Positions 9,827-17,445 of a DNA stretch of 21,161 bases are shown one piece after another. The notes below the pieces were generated by a model. It did no database searches, was not told the DNA's origin, and worked only from the letters and a program-made list of their open reading frames with translations. The DNA is from DASSJF01 sp035934535 (GTDB taxonomy: Bacteria; Sysuimicrobiota; Sysuimicrobiia; Sysuimicrobiales; Segetimicrobiaceae): positions 1 to 21,161 of the forward strand of contig DASYXS010000082.1 of the NCBI GenBank assembly GCA_035934535.1. The letters are read 5' to 3'. The number at the start of each line of letters is the position of its first letter. Position 1 is the first letter of the stretch. Position numbers and translations under genes: made by a program.

Positions 9827-11034
9827 TCGCGCCAGGCGTCCGCCGGGCGGCCTTCCCACATCGCGGTGTAGAGCGAGAGCAGCGGTTCGCCCGCCAGCGG
9901 ACGCGGGTTATTCGGACGCGGGTAGCGCTCGAGGCACTCGTCCACAAGCTCGGGCAGGCGTTCCCGCTCGAGGCCGAGGGTCCGCAGCGCCTCGGGCATC
10001 CCGACGTCGAGGCCGAGCGACTGCACGCGGCGGACCGCGTTGCCGTCGCCGCCGGCCGGCCCGGCACCCATGTCACCGACCCCCGTGGCCGCCCCAATCC
10101 GCCGCAGCGCGTCCGCCGCGGCGTCGCGGCTGTACACCATCGCGTACGGCAGGGCGAGCGCGCACGAAAAGCCGTGCGGGAGGTGCAGCCGGTTGGCAAT
10201 CGTATAGGCGATCGAGTGCCCGAGGACCATGCCGGCGTTGAGCGTGAGCCCGCCGAGGTAGGCTGCCAGCGCCATCCGCGCCCGCGCCTGCGCGTCGCCG
10301 CCGTCGGCGTAGGCGCGCGGCAGCGCGTCGAAGATCAACCCGATGCCCTGCGACCCGGTGATATCGGTGAGCGCCGTCGCCCCGGACGACAGCATGCCTT
10401 CGACGCAGTGACTGAGCGCGTCGAGGCCCGTGTGCGCCGTGACAGTCTTCGGCAGCGAATGCGTGAGGAGCGGATCGAGCAGCACGCCGGCGGCCAACAG
10501 ATGCGGGTGGCTGTTCGCGAACGCCTTCCGGCCGTCGTGGGTGATGACCGCGTTCTGGCTGGCTTCGGCGCCGGTGCCCGCGGTCGTCGGCACGAGAACC
10601 GTCGGAATCGAGGGCGTGGTGAATCGTCTGCCGGCCTCGTGCGTATACTCGAGCACGCTGCCGGAATTGCGCGCGAGCGCCGCGGCGAGCTTCGCGACGT
10701 CCATCACGCTGCCGCCGCCGACCGCGCAGACGAGCGCCGGGGAGATCCGGCGGGCCAGCACAGCGGCCCGGTCGGCGACCTCGGCGGTCGGCTCGCCGGG
10801 GATGTCGGCGAAGCGCTCGAGTGTAAACCCGGCGGCGGTGAGGCCGCCGGCCGCCGCCCGCGCGAGCCCGAGCCGGTCGACCACGGCGTCTGTGACAAGG
10901 AGCGCCGTGCCGGGCGCGATGCCGAGTTCCGCCACGCTTTCGCCGATGCGTTCCGAGGCGCCGTCGCCGTACCAGACCCGGCTCGGGCCGCGGAACGGAC
11001 GGGGCGCGATGGGCTGCTTCGATCGGGCGGACAC
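9823..11034 (-). CDS. Iron-containing (group III) alcohol dehydrogenase
   Basis: This 403-aa protein is counted from GTG 11034. An ideal SD, GAGGAGG (minus strand, 11047-11041), precedes that GTG with 6 nt spacing; a GTG 42 bp upstream (11076) lacks such a site. The nucleotide-binding motif GGGSVMDVAK starts near residue 106 and TTAGTGAEAS follows near 150. The four expected metal ligands are D205 and H209 (in LDALSH), H273 (VLGHSIA) and H287 (LPHG). Their spacing matches that of FucO-type enzymes. It should catalyse NAD(P)-dependent aldehyde/alcohol or maleylacetate-type reduction; substrate is unknown. It is the first gene of a two-gene unit coupled by ATGA to the HAD phosphatase, and is divergent from the MTA phosphorylase gene. 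Confidence 0.93.
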   Translation of the reverse strand: MSARSKQPIAPRPFRGPSRVWYGDGASERIGESVAELGIAPGTALLVTDAVVDRLGLARAAAGGLTAAGFTLERFADIPGEPTAEVADRAAVLARRISPALVCAVGGGSVMDVAKLAAALARNSGSVLEYTHEAGRRFTTPSIPTVLVPTTAGTGAEASQNAVITHDGRKAFANSHPHLLAAGVLLDPLLTHSLPKTVTAHTGLDALSHCVEGMLSSGATALTDITGSQGIGLIFDALPRAYADGGDAQARARMALAAYLGGLTLNAGMVLGHSIAYTIANRLHLPHGFSCALALPYAMVYSRDAAADALRRIGAATGVGDMGAGPAGGDGNAVRRVQSLGLDVGMPEALRTLGLERERLPELVDECLERYPRPNNPRPLAGEPLLSLYTAMWEGRPADAWRE

Positions 11035-11040
11035 GGAGGG

Positions 11041-11047
11041 CCTCCTC
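11041..11047 (-). promoter_or_regulatory. Strong ribosome binding site setting the alcohol dehydrogenase start
   Basis: The minus strand reads GAGGAGG followed by 6 nt (CCCTCC) and GTG at 11034. This favours GTG 11034 over the upstream in-frame GTG at 11076. Confidence 0.75.
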
Positions 11048-11059
11048 GGTGGGGCAGAT

Positions 11060-11149
11060 CGTGCCGTGGTCGGCACGTCCCGGCGCGCGGCGTCTTGGGG
11101 CGCTCGCGTTGACCCGTCGTCGGCACGGATGATACCATCGGGTCGGCAC
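11060..11149. promoter_or_regulatory. Three GTCGGCAC boxes in the divergent intergenic region
   Basis: GTCGGCAC occurs at 11069-11076, 11119-11126 and 11142-11149. The first copy is part of an inverted repeat, CGTGCCG-TGGT-CGGCACG (11060-11077). The second lies inside the spacer of the candidate mtnP promoter and the third just downstream of its -10. The arrangement suggests a DNA-binding protein acting on the mtnP and/or alcohol dehydrogenase promoters. No regulator is encoded beside it, so the ligand and protein are unknown. Confidence 0.4.
11109..11138 (+). promoter_or_regulatory. Candidate sigma70-type promoter of the mtnP operon
   Basis: The -35 is TTGACC (11109-11114) and the -10 is TACCAT (11133-11138), with an 18-bp spacer. 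Transcription would start near 11145 and give a leader of about 26 nt carrying the strong SD AAAGGAGG (11155-11162). The -35 is good and the -10 only moderate. Confidence 0.5.
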
Positions 11150-11170
11150 AGGGTAAAGGAGGCGTAGCGG

Positions 11171-11971
11171 GTGGCGCAGGCTGAGATAGGAATTTTCGGG
11201 GGGTCCGGTTTCTACTCACTCCTCGACGGCGCGCGAGAAGTGAAGATCGAGACGCCGTACGGCGAACCGGCCGACGTGGTGACGGTCGGAGAGCTGGCCG
11301 GCCGCTCCGTCGCTTTCCTGCCGCGCCACGGCCGGACGCATCGCCTGCCGCCGCACCGCATCAATTACCGGGCGAACGTCTGGGCGATGAAGTCGCTGGG
11401 GGTCCAGTGGCTGGTGGGGCCCTGCGCGGCCGGGAGCCTTCAGGGGGCGGTGCGCCCGGGTGACTTCGTGGTGTGCGATCAGTTCGTCGACCGCACCTGG
11501 GGCCGGGCGGACACGTTTTACGACGGACCGGTCACGACGCACGTGTCGGCGGCGGATCCCTACTGCCCGACGCTGCGGCGGCACGCGGTTGGCGCCGCGC
11601 GCGCGGTCGGGATCCCGGTCCGCGACCGGGGGACGGTGGTGGTGATCCAGGGGCCGAGGTTCAGCACGCGCTCGGAGAGCCGGTGGTTCCGGGACCAGGG
11701 GTGGGAAGTCATCAACATGACCAACTACCCGGAGTGCATCCTCGCCCGAGAGCTCGAGCTCTGCTACGTGAACATCTCGCTGATCACGGACTACGACGTC
11801 GGCGTCGAAGGCGACGCGTCGGTCGATCCGGTGAGTCACGAGGCGGTGTTGCGGGTGTTCCAGGAAAACAACGAGCGGCTGCGCCACCTGTTGGTCGCGC
11901 TGATCGAGCGCGTGCCGCGCGTCCGGGACTGTTCCTGCGCGCGCGCGCTCGCGACCGCGCGTATCGAGTAA
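11171..11971 (+). CDS. mtnP: MTA phosphorylase family protein (MTAP/MTIP/PNP)
   Basis: This 266-aa protein belongs to the trimeric PNP/MTAP family, which cleaves S-methyl-5'-thioadenosine or a related nucleoside with phosphate in methionine salvage. Visible family motifs are GIFGGSGFYSL (N-terminal phosphate loop), RHGRTHRLPPHRINYRAN (about 51-68), QGPRFSTRSE (phosphate/ribose region), NMTNYPE (ribose/base pocket) and ITDYDVG (base pocket). A C-terminal CSC pair in DCSCARA resembles the CxC motif noted in some MTAP-type enzymes. The 'NYPE...LITDYDVG' pocket differs from the 'TMPE...ATDYDCW' of typical MTAP and leaves methylthioinosine or a broader nucleoside range possible. GTG 11171 has an excellent SD (AAAGGAGG, 8 nt away). 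It is first in a plus-strand run that continues into the STAS/SpoIIE module; no other methionine-salvage gene is adjacent. Confidence 0.9.
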   Translation: MAQAEIGIFGGSGFYSLLDGAREVKIETPYGEPADVVTVGELAGRSVAFLPRHGRTHRLPPHRINYRANVWAMKSLGVQWLVGPCAAGSLQGAVRPGDFVVCDQFVDRTWGRADTFYDGPVTTHVSAADPYCPTLRRHAVGAARAVGIPVRDRGTVVVIQGPRFSTRSESRWFRDQGWEVINMTNYPECILARELELCYVNISLITDYDVGVEGDASVDPVSHEAVLRVFQENNERLRHLLVALIERVPRVRDCSCARALATARIE

Positions 11972-11981
11972 AGGGGCGCGG

Positions 11982-12260
11982 GTGGCGGTGCTGGTGCGGG
12001 ACCAGACCGGGCGCGTCAGCGGGATCGTGGTCTTTACGCTTGGGGTCCTGCTGCTGCTGGTGGTCTTCTACCTCGCCTACCTGGAGCTCGTCGCGTCGGG
12101 GGCGCTGGCGGGCACCGCGGGCGCGCGGCCGGCGGGAGATATGGTGCTGTTTGTGGCCGCGAAGGGACTGTTCTTGTTTGTGTTGGGGTTCGTCGCATCG
12201 GCGATCGCCAACAAAGGGATCGCGCTCTACCAGGCCGCGGGCGGTCAGGACGCCGGTTAG
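11982..12260 (+). CDS. Small two-TM membrane protein
   Basis: This 92-aa protein starts at GTG 11982, preceded by AAGGGG at 11971-11976. Two hydrophobic segments are evident: about residues 14-36 (IVVFTLGVLLLLVVFYLAYL region) and about 54-76 (MVLFVAAKGLFLFVLGFVAS region). A short Gly/Ala-rich loop separates them, and the C-terminus is short and polar. I do not recognise a family. It lies 10 bp after mtnP and 14 bp before the STAS gene, so it is probably co-transcribed with both. A role in the membrane side of the STAS/SpoIIE signalling pair is possible but only suggested by position. Confidence 0.75.
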   Translation: MAVLVRDQTGRVSGIVVFTLGVLLLLVVFYLAYLELVASGALAGTAGARPAGDMVLFVAAKGLFLFVLGFVASAIANKGIALYQAAGGQDAG

Positions 12261-12274
12261 GGCGGAGGCCAATC

Positions 12275-12634
12275 ATGGAACTTGACGTGGCAGTGCGCAC
12301 CAACGGCAACGTGACCGTCGTCGAGGTGTCGGGCGAGGTGGATCTCTACACCGCGCCGCGCCTTGAGGAGGCCCTCGCCAAGGCGTCGGGACGTACGCCT
12401 CCGTTGATCGTTGTCAACCTCGGCAAGACCACATACCTCGACAGCACCGCGCTGCGCGTGCTGACGGCCGTGTTCAAGCGCGTGCGCGAGCGGCAGGGCG
12501 AGATGGCGATCGCCGAGGTGCAGCCGAAGATTGCCAAACTCTTCACCCTGACGGGACTCGATCAGGTCCTGCCGCTCTGCCCGACCGAGCGCGAGGCCCT
12601 GGACAAGGTCCATCGCCCGTCCGCCGGCACGTAG
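12275..12634 (+). CDS. STAS-domain anti-sigma factor antagonist (SpoIIAA/RsbV-like)
   Basis: This is a 119-aa single STAS domain. VSGEVDLYTAPRLEEAL is the beta2-alpha1 block. VNLGKTTYLDSTALRVL carries the phosphorylatable Ser, S57, in the position of SpoIIAA/RsbV. Unphosphorylated antagonists of this type bind an anti-sigma kinase (SpoIIAB/RsbW) and release the sigma factor; a SpoIIE-type PP2C removes the phosphate. The gene directly downstream encodes such a phosphatase. No kinase or sigma factor gene is in the window, so the partner must be elsewhere. ATG 12275 has SD GGAGG at 12264-12268 (6 nt spacing). Length and motifs are normal for the family. Confidence 0.93.
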   Translation: MELDVAVRTNGNVTVVEVSGEVDLYTAPRLEEALAKASGRTPPLIVVNLGKTTYLDSTALRVLTAVFKRVRERQGEMAIAEVQPKIAKLFTLTGLDQVLPLCPTEREALDKVHRPSAGT

Positions 12635-12670
12635 CGGCGCGCGCCGGACTCTTCGCGGGGCGACCCGACG

Positions 12671-14974
12671 ATGAGGCAGCGGACTAGGATCCGCGGCAAG
12701 ATCGCCGCGGTGATCCTGATTTGCATGATTCCGGTCCTCGTCCTCGCGCTCGTGCTCTCCACCGAGCGCAACGCGGACCGCCGCAACACCGTCGTGCGGA
12801 CCCAGGAGGATCTCGCCCGCGCGCTCGCGGAGGACGTGAACACGTTTTTCGCGACCGCCGTGCACACCGAGCGTGTGGCCGGCGCCGCGGTGACCGCGCA
12901 GCCCTATCCGGTGAGCGGCATCGCGCAGCTGTTTGCCGCCATCCGGCACGGAGAGCCGGGCTTTCTCCGTCTCGTGTTCGCCGATCCCGAGGGCCGGGTG
13001 GAGGCGGGCGATCCCCCGTCGCCGCCGAGGGCCCGCCTCAACGATCAGGCGTTTGAGGAGGTCAGAGCGGGGGCGCCGTGGGCCGTCGGGTCGCCGCGGA
13101 TGTTCGCGGGCCGTCCGGTGGTGGACGTCGCCGCGGCGATCATGAACGGCGGGTCTCGTGCCGCGATCGTGGACGGGGTCGTCGACCTGACGCTGCTCCC
13201 GGCGTCCGCGCCGACGGCGGCCACACCCGCGGCGGACGCGGTCGTGCTCGACGGCGCCGGCCCCATCGTGTTCGATCTGCGCGCCGGGGCGCGTCCGGCC
13301 GAGGCGCTGCGCGCGGTACCCGCCGTGGCGGCCGCCCTGCACGGGCGCATCGGCTACATCGACGCGTACGCGGATCCCACGGAACACACCCGGGACATCG
13401 GCGCGGCGGTGCCGATCTCGTCCCTCGGCTGGGCCGCGGTCGTCCTCGTGCCGGAATCGTCAGCGTACGAGCCGGTCCGGCGGGAGACGCTCACCGAGGC
13501 GATCTGGCTGATCGCCTACGTCATCCTTGGGCTCGGGCTCGCGTGGGTGCTGGGCGGCGAGTTGAGCGCGCCGATTCAGGCGCTCGCCCGCGCCGCGGCG
13601 CGGGTGGGCCGCGGCGAGGTCGGCTACCGCGTCCCGGTGCGGCGCACCGACGAACTCGGCGATCTGGCCGCCGCCTTCAATGAGATGAGCGCGCAACTCG
13701 AGCGTTCCGTCGCCGAGATGAGCGCCGTGCAGGCCGTCAGCGACGTCGCGCTCTCGACCGTGCGGCTGGATGAACTCCTGCCCCCGCTCGTGCAGCGCAT
13801 CGTCGCCGCGTTGGGCGGCGACGGGGGGGCGATCTGGTTCGTCGACGACACGACCGGCGAACTCATCGTGCCGGAGGCGTTCGGCGGCATTCCCGGGACC
13901 ACGCGGCGCCTCGCGTCGGGGGAGGGCCTCGCGGGGCGCACCGCGCAGGGGTACCGCGCTGTGCAGATGGTGGATGCCGAAGCGCTCCGGGCGGTCGATC
14001 CCGATATCGCCGCCCACGGCGTCCAGGCTGCGCTGAGCGTGCCGCTCCGCGCCGGCGGCCAGACGATCGGCGTGATGCAGGTGTTCTCGCGCAGCCCGCG
14101 CGAGTTCGGGCCGGCGGAGATCCGGCTCGTCGAGACGTTCGCCGACCGCGTGGCCCTCGCGGTCAGCAACGCGCGCACCTACCAGCGGCAGCAGGAGATC
14201 GGGCGGATCATTCAGCACGCGCTCATGCCGGCGCCGAGCGTCCGCCTCCCGGGCGTCGCGGTGGCCGGCCGCTATCAGCCGAGCCGTGAAGTCGGCGGCG
14301 ACTTCTACGCCGTCCTGCCTTTCGCGGATGGGCGCGTAGGCCTCGCCATCGCCGACGTGGCCGGGAAGGGAATTCCCGCCGCCACGCTCGCGGCGAGGAC
14401 CCGGTATCTGCTCGAGGCGCTCGCGCTCGACGGTCGCGATCCCGCCGACGTGCTCCTGCGGCTCAACGCCGCGTTGGAGCGCGACTCGGCGACGTCGCTG
14501 TTCGTGAGTCTGTTCTACGGGGTTCTCGCGCCGGCCGACACTGGGCCTGCGGCCAGGACTTTCCGGTTCGCCAGCGCGGGGCACGTGCCGCCGGTGCTGC
14601 TGCGGGCGGAGGCGTCCCAAGCGACCCTTCTTGACGTCCCCGGCCTGCTGCTTGGGATCCTGCCGGAAGCGCGGTACGTGTCGCACGAGACAAGCGTTGG
14701 TCCCGGCGACCTGATAGCGCTCTACACCGATGGGCTGACCGAAGCGCGCCGCTCGGACGGCGAACTGTTCGGCGAGCCGCGCCTGACGGCGGTTGTCACG
14801 GCGGCGCGGGACGGTACGGCGGAGGACATCGCCGACGAGGTGATGCGCGCCGTCGCCGATTGGGCCGGCGCCGGCCCGCGTGACGACCGCGCCCTGGCCG
14901 TGATGCGTCTGCTCCCCGTCGAGGCGCAGGCCGCGGCGGAACCGTCCGGCCGGACGACCACCGTCGCTCCGTAG
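12671..14974 (+). CDS. Sensor PP2C phosphatase: TM-sensor-TM-HAMP-GAF-SpoIIE
   Basis: This 767-aa protein has TM1 at about 12-31, a ~240-residue extracytoplasmic region (possibly Cache-like), TM2 at about 274-294, and a HAMP domain at about 295-347 (ELSAPIQALARAAARVGRGE...DELGDLAAAFNEM). A GAF domain follows at about 357-500 and a SpoIIE-type PP2C domain at about 525-750. Metal-binding acidic residues are in place: D544 (VGGDF), D562 (ADVAGKG), D687 (YTDGLTEAR) and D739 (RDDRA). It is expected to dephosphorylate a STAS antagonist in response to an external and/or GAF-bound signal. The obvious substrate is the STAS protein encoded 36 bp upstream. The SD before ATG 12671 is weak. The stop is only 4 bp from the stop of convergent menA, and no terminator hairpin fits between them. 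Confidence 0.93.
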   Translation: MRQRTRIRGKIAAVILICMIPVLVLALVLSTERNADRRNTVVRTQEDLARALAEDVNTFFATAVHTERVAGAAVTAQPYPVSGIAQLFAAIRHGEPGFLRLVFADPEGRVEAGDPPSPPRARLNDQAFEEVRAGAPWAVGSPRMFAGRPVVDVAAAIMNGGSRAAIVDGVVDLTLLPASAPTAATPAADAVVLDGAGPIVFDLRAGARPAEALRAVPAVAAALHGRIGYIDAYADPTEHTRDIGAAVPISSLGWAAVVLVPESSAYEPVRRETLTEAIWLIAYVILGLGLAWVLGGELSAPIQALARAAARVGRGEVGYRVPVRRTDELGDLAAAFNEMSAQLERSVAEMSAVQAVSDVALSTVRLDELLPPLVQRIVAALGGDGGAIWFVDDTTGELIVPEAFGGIPGTTRRLASGEGLAGRTAQGYRAVQMVDAEALRAVDPDIAAHGVQAALSVPLRAGGQTIGVMQVFSRSPREFGPAEIRLVETFADRVALAVSNARTYQRQQEIGRIIQHALMPAPSVRLPGVAVAGRYQPSREVGGDFYAVLPFADGRVGLAIADVAGKGIPAATLAARTRYLLEALALDGRDPADVLLRLNAALERDSATSLFVSLFYGVLAPADTGPAARTFRFASAGHVPPVLLRAEASQATLLDVPGLLLGILPEARYVSHETSVGPGDLIALYTDGLTEARRSDGELFGEPRLTAVVTAARDGTAEDIADEVMRAVADWAGAGPRDDRALAVMRLLPVEAQAAAEPSGRTTTVAP

Positions 14975-14978
14975 CGGG

Positions 14979-15899
14979 TCAGCGCGGCCCGGACACCAGC
15001 AGCGCGGCCGCGATCAACCACCCGGTGCGCTGGTGGAGCCGTGCCGTGCCGCGGAGGGCGTCGGTGAGCGCGACCGGATCGGCGTCGCGGCCGATGCGCC
15101 GGCACAGCGACGCGGCCGCCGGCGCCGTGAGGAGGCCGCCCAGCGCGAGCGGCGGCAGACCCCGAAAGACCACCCCCGCGGCAATCGCGGCGTAGGCGAG
15201 CACGACGAGCGCGATGTATTCCGCGCGCGTCGCGCGTTCGCCGATCAGGGTGGCGAACGTGCGCTTTCCGCACCGTGTGTCGGCGTCAAGATCGCGCAGG
15301 TTGTTGACGACCAGCACCGCCGTGACGAGCGCTGCCACCGGCAGTGAGACCCACCACGCGCTCGGGCCGAGGGCGCGGGTCTGCACGAAGTACGCTCCCA
15401 ACACGATCACGGGGCCCATGAAGATGAACACGATCAGGTCCCCGAGCCCGATGTAGCCGAGGGGCAGGGGGCCCCCGGTGTACGCGTAGCCGGCGAGGAC
15501 GCTCAGGATCCCGGCCACGAGCACGGGCCACCCGGCGACGGTGACGAGCCAGAGGCCGAGCGCGCTGCCCGCCGCGAACAGCGTCAACCCGCCGGCGAGC
15601 ACCGCCCCGGGGGCCAGCAGGCCGTGCTGGATCAGGCCGCCCGGTCCGATCGACGCGCCGGTGTCGACGCCGCGCGTGAAGTCGTAGTAGTCGTTGACCA
15701 TGTTGGTGCCGGCCTGAATGGCGACGGCCCCGCCGAGCGCGGCGAGGAAGATGAACGGATCGAAGTGCCCGTCTCGCGCGGCCGCGGCCGTCCCCGCGAC
15801 CACCGGCGTGACGGCGGCGGTGAGCGAGTAGGGCCGCGCCGCACGCCACCACAGCGCGAGGCGCCCCGGCGCCGGCGCCGTGGCTGCCGGCGGGGTCAC
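14979..15899 (-). CDS. menA: 1,4-dihydroxy-2-naphthoate prenyltransferase (UbiA family)
   Basis: This 306-aa multi-spanning UbiA-family protein attaches the isoprenoid chain to 1,4-dihydroxy-2-naphthoate in menaquinone synthesis. The first Asp-rich motif is NMVNDYYDFTRGVDTG (N69, D70, D73). The second is VVNNLRDLDADTRCGKRT (D203, D205, D207). GGPLPLGYIGLGDLIVFIFM, which continues into a GAYFVQT segment, is the MenA-type signature. About eight or nine TM segments are visible. Start is GTG 15899, whose GTGA overlaps the permease stop (15896-15898); the open frame continues far upstream but only inside the permease gene. It is the last gene of the TetR/ABC-importer operon, which is an unusual place for menA. 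Other UbiA specificities cannot be fully excluded. Confidence 0.9.
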   Translation of the reverse strand: MTPPAATAPAPGRLALWWRAARPYSLTAAVTPVVAGTAAAARDGHFDPFIFLAALGGAVAIQAGTNMVNDYYDFTRGVDTGASIGPGGLIQHGLLAPGAVLAGGLTLFAAGSALGLWLVTVAGWPVLVAGILSVLAGYAYTGGPLPLGYIGLGDLIVFIFMGPVIVLGAYFVQTRALGPSAWWVSLPVAALVTAVLVVNNLRDLDADTRCGKRTFATLIGERATRAEYIALVVLAYAAIAAGVVFRGLPPLALGGLLTAPAAASLCRRIGRDADPVALTDALRGTARLHQRTGWLIAAALLVSGPR

Positions 15900-16651
15900 G
15901 CCCGCCACGGCAACACCCGCCGCTCCAGCCAATCGAGCGCCGCGGTGGCGATCCACCCGAGCGCGGCGGTCACCAGCAGTCCCGCAAACATCACGTCGAT
16001 CGCGAAGATCTGGTAGGCTCGCCAGATGAGATGGCCGATGCCGGCGTCCGAGCCGAGCAACTCGGCGCCGACGATCACGATCAACGCGAATCCCATGCCG
16101 AGTTTGAGCCCTGTGAAGATCGACGGCAGCGCGCCGGGGAACGCCACGGTGGCAAACACCGCGGAGCCGCGCGCGCCGTACGCACGCGCCATGCGCACGT
16201 AGGCCTCGTCGAGACCGAGCACGCCGGCCATCGTGTTCAGCAGCACGAGGAAAAAGATACTGAGCGCGACGATGCTGAGCTTCGACGCCTCGCCGATGCC
16301 GAGATAGAAGATGATCAGCGGGTAGACGGCGATCTTCGGAATCGGGTAGATGGCCGAGACGAGCGGCATGAGGGCGGCGCGTACGGACCGGCTGACGCCC
16401 ATCGACAGGCCGACGGCGACCGCCGGCACCGCGCCGAGCAGAAAGCCGAGGACGATGCGCTGCACGCTCACGGCCACGTTGTAGGGCAGTTCGCCGGTCC
16501 GCGTCATGGCGGCGAGCGTTCCCAGCACCGTGCTCGGCGCCGGGACGTACCGGGCGTCGAGGACGCCGGCGTGGCTCAGGCCTTCCCACAGCGCGAGCAG
16601 CGCGATCGGCGACAGAAGGGCGAGGGCGCGATCCGCGGCGCGTCCTGTCAC
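15896..16651 (-). CDS. NitT/TauT-type ABC importer permease
   Basis: This 251-aa inner-membrane permease has about six TM segments. The cytoplasmic EAA loop is EAYVRMARAYGARGSAVF...FPGALPSIFTGLKLG, the coupling site for the ATPase. The SIYPIPKIAVYPLIIFYLGIG-like stretch (split in the protein as SAIYPIPKIAVY and PLIIFYLGIG) is typical of the SsuC/TauC/ThiX group. The start is taken as GTG 16651 because its GTGA overlaps the ATPase stop (16650-16648). An upstream ATG at 16690 would intrude into the ATPase gene. It acts with the ATPase and the binding protein encoded just upstream. The substrate of this group (nitrate, sulfonates, taurine, pyrimidine precursors and others) is not readable from the permease. 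Confidence 0.92.
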   Translation of the reverse strand: MTGRAADRALALLSPIALLALWEGLSHAGVLDARYVPAPSTVLGTLAAMTRTGELPYNVAVSVQRIVLGFLLGAVPAVAVGLSMGVSRSVRAALMPLVSAIYPIPKIAVYPLIIFYLGIGEASKLSIVALSIFFLVLLNTMAGVLGLDEAYVRMARAYGARGSAVFATVAFPGALPSIFTGLKLGMGFALIVIVGAELLGSDAGIGHLIWRAYQIFAIDVMFAGLLVTAALGWIATAALDWLERRVLPWRA

Positions 16652-17445
16652 GGCACCCGCCTCTCGAGCTCGGTCTCGAGCTCGTCCCACAAGCGCGCCG
16701 TGAACGCCCCGTAGGCCGGATCCCGGCGGACGTCACGGTACCCGCGCGGACGCGGCAGTGGGACGGGGATGTCCGCTTTGATCCGGCCCGGCCGGGCGCT
16801 CATCACGAGCACCCGGTCGGCCAGGCGCGCGGCCTCGTCGAGGCTGTGGGTCACGAACAGGATGGTGGGCCGCTGCTCCTGCCACAGCGTCAGCAGCTGA
16901 TCTTGCAGGACGAGGCGCGTCTGCTCGTCCAGGCTCGCAAACGGCTCGTCCATCAACAGGACGGCCGGGTCGGTCGCGAGCGCGCGGGCGATGCTGACGC
17001 GCTGGCGCATACCCTCTGAGAGCTGCCGCGGGTAGGCTTCGCGGAACGTCCACAGACCGACGCGGCGGAGCTCGGCCTCCGCGCGCCGGGCCCGCTCCGG
17101 GCGCGGGACTCCGAGCATGCGCAGGCCGTACTCCACGTTGCCGAGCACCGTCATCCACGGAAACGTGCAGATGCCCTGGAACACCACCGCAGACGCGAGC
17201 CGCCCCGGCTGCGCGGGCGGCACCGCGACCGTCCCGCCCGCCGGCCGCGGCAGGCCCGCCAGGATGAGGAGCAGCGTCGTCTTGCCGCAGCCCGACGGGC
17301 CGATCAGCGCGCAGAATTCGCCGGGAGCGATTCGCAGTGACACCTCTCGCAGCGCGGGAATGTCCCCGCGGTCGGTGCGGTACGCGTGCGTGACCGCCGA
17401 CGCCGCGAGCGCGACGCCGGGCTGCGCGAGGACCGCCGTCTTCAC
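16648..17445 (-). CDS. NitT/TauT-type ABC importer ATPase
   Basis: This is a 265-aa ABC ATPase. Walker A is GPSGCGKT (49-56), the Q-loop Gln is Q90 (VVFQGICTFPWMTV), and the signature is LSEGM (142-146, a variant of LSGGM). Walker B is LLMDEP (163-168), the D-loop is SLD (171-173), and the H-loop is H200 (FVTHSLDEA). The fold and the 'W-x-TVLGNVEYGL' segment match the SsuB/TauB/NrtD group. GTG 17445 is chosen because it forms a GTGA overlap with the stop of the binding-protein gene and leaves a normal N-terminus before the core. A longer frame to 17721 would overlap that gene. Together with its neighbours it forms a complete importer. Confidence 0.94.
   Translation of the reverse strand: MKTAVLAQPGVALAASAVTHAYRTDRGDIPALREVSLRIAPGEFCALIGPSGCGKTTLLLILAGLPRPAGGTVAVPPAQPGRLASAVVFQGICTFPWMTVLGNVEYGLRMLGVPRPERARRAEAELRRVGLWTFREAYPRQLSEGMRQRVSIARALATDPAVLLMDEPFASLDEQTRLVLQDQLLTLWQEQRPTILFVTHSLDEAARLADRVLVMSARPGRIKADIPVPLPRPRGYRDVRRDPAYGAFTARLWDELETELERRVP

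Noticed and set aside
12635..12646. 12-bp palindrome CGGCGCGCGCCG between the STAS and SpoIIE genes
   Set aside because: Simple alternating G/C sequence expected at this GC content; no T tract or repeat elsewhere seen.
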